37,012 nt of DNA from an uncultured Lachnobacterium sp. (GTDB lineage: Bacteria; Bacillota; Clostridia; Lachnospirales; Lachnospiraceae): the NCBI GenBank assembly GCA_900543445.1, contig UQRC01000028.1, positions 1 to 37,012 on the forward strand, given 5' to 3'. Of this stretch, positions 34,496 through 37,012 are shown one piece after another. Numbering within the stretch: the stretch's first letter is position 1; each line of letters opens with the position of its first letter. The notes under the pieces were generated by a model. That model had not been told where the DNA came from and ran no database searches. It saw only the letters and a list, made by a program, of their open reading frames with translations. Both the position numbers and the translations under genes were made by a program.

Positions 34496-35305
34496 ATGAA
34501 GAAATTCATGGTATGGGCTCTTGTGGCTGTAATGTGCCTCGGAATGTTTGCCGGGTGCGGCGCATCCTATGCGGCGGATGAGAGCACGGTTTTCGTACTG
34601 AAAGATGGCAGTATCGTATCAACGGATGTGGAAGATTTCGACGAAGGGACGTACGATGCGGACGGGCTGAAGGATTACGTGGATCAGACCATTGATACAT
34701 ATAATGAGGAGAATGGTAAGGAACTTGTAAAATGCAAGGATCTTACCGTGAAGGATAAGAAGGCAGTTCTGACGCTGGAATATGCATCGGCATCGGATTA
34801 TCAGAAATTCAATGATATCGAGCTTTTTACCGGAAGTGTTGCGGAAGCGCTGGCAGCCGGATATACGTTTGATGCGGATTTCGCATCGGTGTCTGATTCT
34901 GAGATAAAGGCTTGCGATTCAAGTGAATTCTTAAACGATCCAAGCTACAAGGTTGTCATTATCAAAGGTAATACGAATGTACAGGTGAAGGGAACGATCG
35001 CTTTCGCATCAATCCAGAATACCATTTATGTTGACAACAGGACAATTTCTATCCGAGAGGGAGCTTCACTTCTTGACAGTGGTAAGAATTCCATGCAGAG
35101 CACAGAAAGTGAGACACAAAGCGGCACAGAAGTTGTAACGACCGAGACGGAGCAGACAACAGAGACGAGTGGTGCAGTGACAGATGAGGATCTTCTCAAT
35201 ATGACTGAGGAGGATACAGAACCGGTATTTACGTTTGACCGTGACGAGACAAAGGATACAGGAAGTGAGTTTTCTTCCGTATATACTTATATTATTTACA
35301 AGTAA
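34496..35305 (+). CDS. Lipoprotein, unknown function
   Basis: This 269-residue protein has a lipoprotein signal peptide: a basic start (MKK), a hydrophobic stretch at 4-19 and a lipobox FAGC with the lipid-bearing Cys at 21. The mature part is acidic, and residues about 200-250 form a Thr/Ser/Glu-rich low-complexity segment (for example TTETEQTTETS) that is probably extended and surface-exposed. The start at 34496 has GAGGAAAG upstream; a longer frame from 34403 overlaps recO and is not supported. I do not recognise a family. It lies between recO and glyS. Confidence 0.85.
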   Translation: MKKFMVWALVAVMCLGMFAGCGASYAADESTVFVLKDGSIVSTDVEDFDEGTYDADGLKDYVDQTIDTYNEENGKELVKCKDLTVKDKKAVLTLEYASASDYQKFNDIELFTGSVAEALAAGYTFDADFASVSDSEIKACDSSEFLNDPSYKVVIIKGNTNVQVKGTIAFASIQNTIYVDNRTISIREGASLLDSGKNSMQSTESETQSGTEVVTTETEQTTETSGAVTDEDLLNMTEEDTEPVFTFDRDETKDTGSEFSSVYTYIIYK

Positions 35306-35346
35306 CAAGACAGATTGCTGTTCAAAAATCGATTCTGTGGCGCATT

Positions 35347-35375
35347 TTGACAAAGGTGGCACAGGCGTTTTGAAT
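35347..35375 (+). promoter_or_regulatory. Candidate promoter of glyS
   Basis: TTGACA (35347-35352) and TTGAAT (35370-35375) are 17 bases apart. The -10 matches four of six consensus bases. No T-box leader is present before glyS. Confidence 0.45.
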
Positions 35376-35407
35376 AGTCAAAAAATAGAGAATGTGAGGG
35401 CTACATA

Positions 35408-36805
35408 ATGGAAAAGACAATGGACAAAATCGTGCAGGTGGCAAAGGCAAGAGGATTTGTTTATCCGGGATCTGAGATCTACGGTGGACTGGCAAATACA
35501 TGGGATTACGGTAATCTCGGTGTTGAACTGAAGAACAACGTAAAGCGTGCATGGTGGCAGAAGTTTATTCAGGAGAATCCATACAACGTCGGTGTTGACT
35601 GCGCGATTCTTATGAACCCGCAGACATGGGTTGCTTCCGGACATCTCGGTGGATTTTCGGATCCTCTGATGGATTGTAAAGAGTGTCACGAGCGTTTCCG
35701 TGCCGATAAACTGATCGAGGATTTTGCACAGGAGAACAATATTGAGCTGGATGGTTCCGTTGATGGCTGGACAAATGAGCAGATGGTTGCTTTTATTGAG
35801 GATCACAATGTAGCTTGTCCTTCCTGTGGAAAGCACAATTTTACCGATATCCGTCAGTTTAACCTGATGTTCAAGACTTTCCAGGGTGTTACTGAGGATG
35901 CAAAGAATACGGTATATTTAAGACCTGAGACGGCACAGGGTATTTTCGTAAACTTCAAGAACGTACAGAGAACTTCCAGAAAGAAGATTCCATTCGGAAT
36001 CGGACAGATCGGAAAGTCTTTCCGTAACGAGATTACACCTGGTAACTTTACATTCCGTACCAGAGAGTTCGAACAGATGGAGCTTGAGTTCTTCTGCGAG
36101 CCTGGAACAGATATGGAATGGTTCCAGTACTGGAGAGCATTCTGCCGTGACTGGCTGCTTTCTCTTGGAATTAAGGAGGATGAGATGCGTCTGCGTGACC
36201 ACTCTCCGGAGGAACTGTGTTTCTATTCTAAGGGAACAACCGATATCGAATTCTTATTCCCATTCGGATGGGGCGAGCTTTGGGGTATTGCAGACCGTAC
36301 CGATTATGATCTGACGCAGCATCAGAATACATCCGGACAGGATATGACGTACTTTGATGATACGAAGGGAGAGAAGTACATTCCATACGTGATCGAGCCT
36401 TCACTCGGTGCAGACCGTGTGGTTCTTGCCTTCCTTTGCGCAGCATATGATGAGGAGAATATCGGAACGGAGGAGAAACCGGATGTAAGAACCGTATTCC
36501 ATTTCCATCCGGCACTTGCTCCGGTCAAGATCGGTGTGCTTCCGCTTTCTAAGAAGCTCAACGAGGGCGCTGAGAAGGTTTATGCGCAGCTTGCTAAGAA
36601 GTATAACTGTGAATATGATGACAGAGGAACCATCGGTAAGCGTTACCGTCGTCAGGATGAGATCGGAACTCCGTTCTGTGTAACCTATGACTTCGATTCT
36701 GAGGAAGATGGAGCAGTAACCGTTCGTGATCGTGATACAATGCAGCAGGAGCGTATCAAGATCGAGGATCTGGATGCATACTTTGCAGAAAAGTTCGCTT
36801 TCTAA
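35408..36805 (+). CDS. glyS: Glycyl-tRNA synthetase, single-chain (alpha2) type
   Basis: This 465-residue class II synthetase charges tRNA-Gly and is the eukaryal/archaeal-type homodimer, not the bacterial alpha2beta2 form. Visible segments are [20 protein letters not shown] at the N-terminus, the Cys pair CPSC (CxxC near 138) in the zinc-like insert, the class II motif 2 region around [13 protein letters not shown], and motif 3 in [14 protein letters not shown]. The anticodon-binding domain ends the protein. The length fits the family. It follows the lipoprotein gene after 102 bases with its own candidate promoter. Confidence 0.97.
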   Translation: MEKTMDKIVQVAKARGFVYPGSEIYGGLANTWDYGNLGVELKNNVKRAWWQKFIQENPYNVGVDCAILMNPQTWVASGHLGGFSDPLMDCKECHERFRADKLIEDFAQENNIELDGSVDGWTNEQMVAFIEDHNVACPSCGKHNFTDIRQFNLMFKTFQGVTEDAKNTVYLRPETAQGIFVNFKNVQRTSRKKIPFGIGQIGKSFRNEITPGNFTFRTREFEQMELEFFCEPGTDMEWFQYWRAFCRDWLLSLGIKEDEMRLRDHSPEELCFYSKGTTDIEFLFPFGWGELWGIADRTDYDLTQHQNTSGQDMTYFDDTKGEKYIPYVIEPSLGADRVVLAFLCAAYDEENIGTEEKPDVRTVFHFHPALAPVKIGVLPLSKKLNEGAEKVYAQLAKKYNCEYDDRGTIGKRYRRQDEIGTPFCVTYDFDSEEDGAVTVRDRDTMQQERIKIEDLDAYFAEKFAF

Positions 36806-36844
36806 AATAATTAATGCAGTTTGTGAACGCCAATTCGCAAAAAT

Positions 36845-36975
36845 GCACTTGTAGTGCTTTCTCGCGTGAGAAAGTAAAATAAGTACAAACAGCTTGAGTG
36901 CATATTTCTCCTGCTTCATTGAACAAAGAAGCATCTATCGTAACAATGTTTCGCCGTTGTTCACGAATAGATGCT
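36845..36975. repeat. Hairpin-rich intergenic segment at the window end
   Basis: The last 207 bases hold no gene. GCACT-TGT-AGTGC (36845-36857), CTTTCTC-GCGT-GAGAAAG (36857-36874), and a 46-base imperfect hairpin closed by AGCATCTAT and ATAGATGCT (36930-36975) follow in order. TGCTTC/GAAGCA (36912-36933) could compete with the last. No T-run follows, so simple termination is not supported. It may be a repeat element or the start of an RNA whose end lies outside the window. Confidence 0.4.
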
Positions 36976-37012
36976 CGCAGGGTTAACATATTATCTGTAG
37001 TATGTACAGGTT

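Noticed and set aside
1..37012. CRISPR array, tRNA or rRNA genes, transposase or phage genes
   Set aside because: None seen: no regular spaced repeats, no tRNA-like T-arm sequence, no transposase, integrase or phage frame.

Overview
The window looks like a chromosomal segment of a Gram-positive anaerobe of the class Clostridia, most likely family Lachnospiraceae. The basis is moderate GC, strong AGGAGG-type ribosome binding sites, a T-box leader before pheST, the era-(yqzL)-recO-glycyl-tRNA synthetase order with the single-chain GlyS, a SpoIID-family gene, and a serC-serA-DUF1015 cluster. The family assignment is inference; no rRNA or tRNA gene is visible.

Layout. (1) 1-6210: amino-acid biosynthesis, with the end of ilvD, ilvB, then serC-serA-DUF1015. 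(2) 6211-9340: a LysR regulator, a short MetE-like methyltransferase preceded by inverted repeats, and a YwaF-like membrane protein. (3) 9346-13060: a LysR regulator coupled to a Cys/His-rich DUF6062-like gene, divergent from leuC-leuD. (4) 13081-15615: a two-AP2-domain protein divergent from thrC, with overlapping promoters. (5) 15686-17464: a CheY-like receiver, a protein joining four MshEN-type repeats to a CheX-like domain, and a small membrane protein. (6) 17500-19633: a probable 6S RNA and a SpoIID/LytB protein. (7) 19680-24653: T-box leader, a hairpin-rich spacer, then pheS-pheT-queA. (8) 24689-25723: a PilZ gene and a fold-back element of about 500 bp. (9) 25724-29471: aroA, an acidic coiled-coil-like protein, an MscS channel and a cold-shock protein. 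(10) 29565-36805: M16C peptidase, era, a tiny YqzL-like gene overlapping recO, a lipoprotein and glyS. The window ends in a hairpin-rich gap.

Most genes are housekeeping: branched-chain, serine, threonine, leucine and aromatic amino-acid synthesis, tRNA charging and modification, ribosome assembly and DNA repair. The unusual parts lie between them. The strongest is the 25158-25687 element, whose whole length folds back on itself with 46-bp perfect ends and a series of shorter matched blocks. Others are the MshEN x4-CheX protein beside a CheY, which together with the PilZ protein suggests cyclic-di-GMP signalling; the AP2-(degenerate HNH)-AP2 protein facing thrC; and the hairpin-rich insertion between the T-box terminator and pheS.
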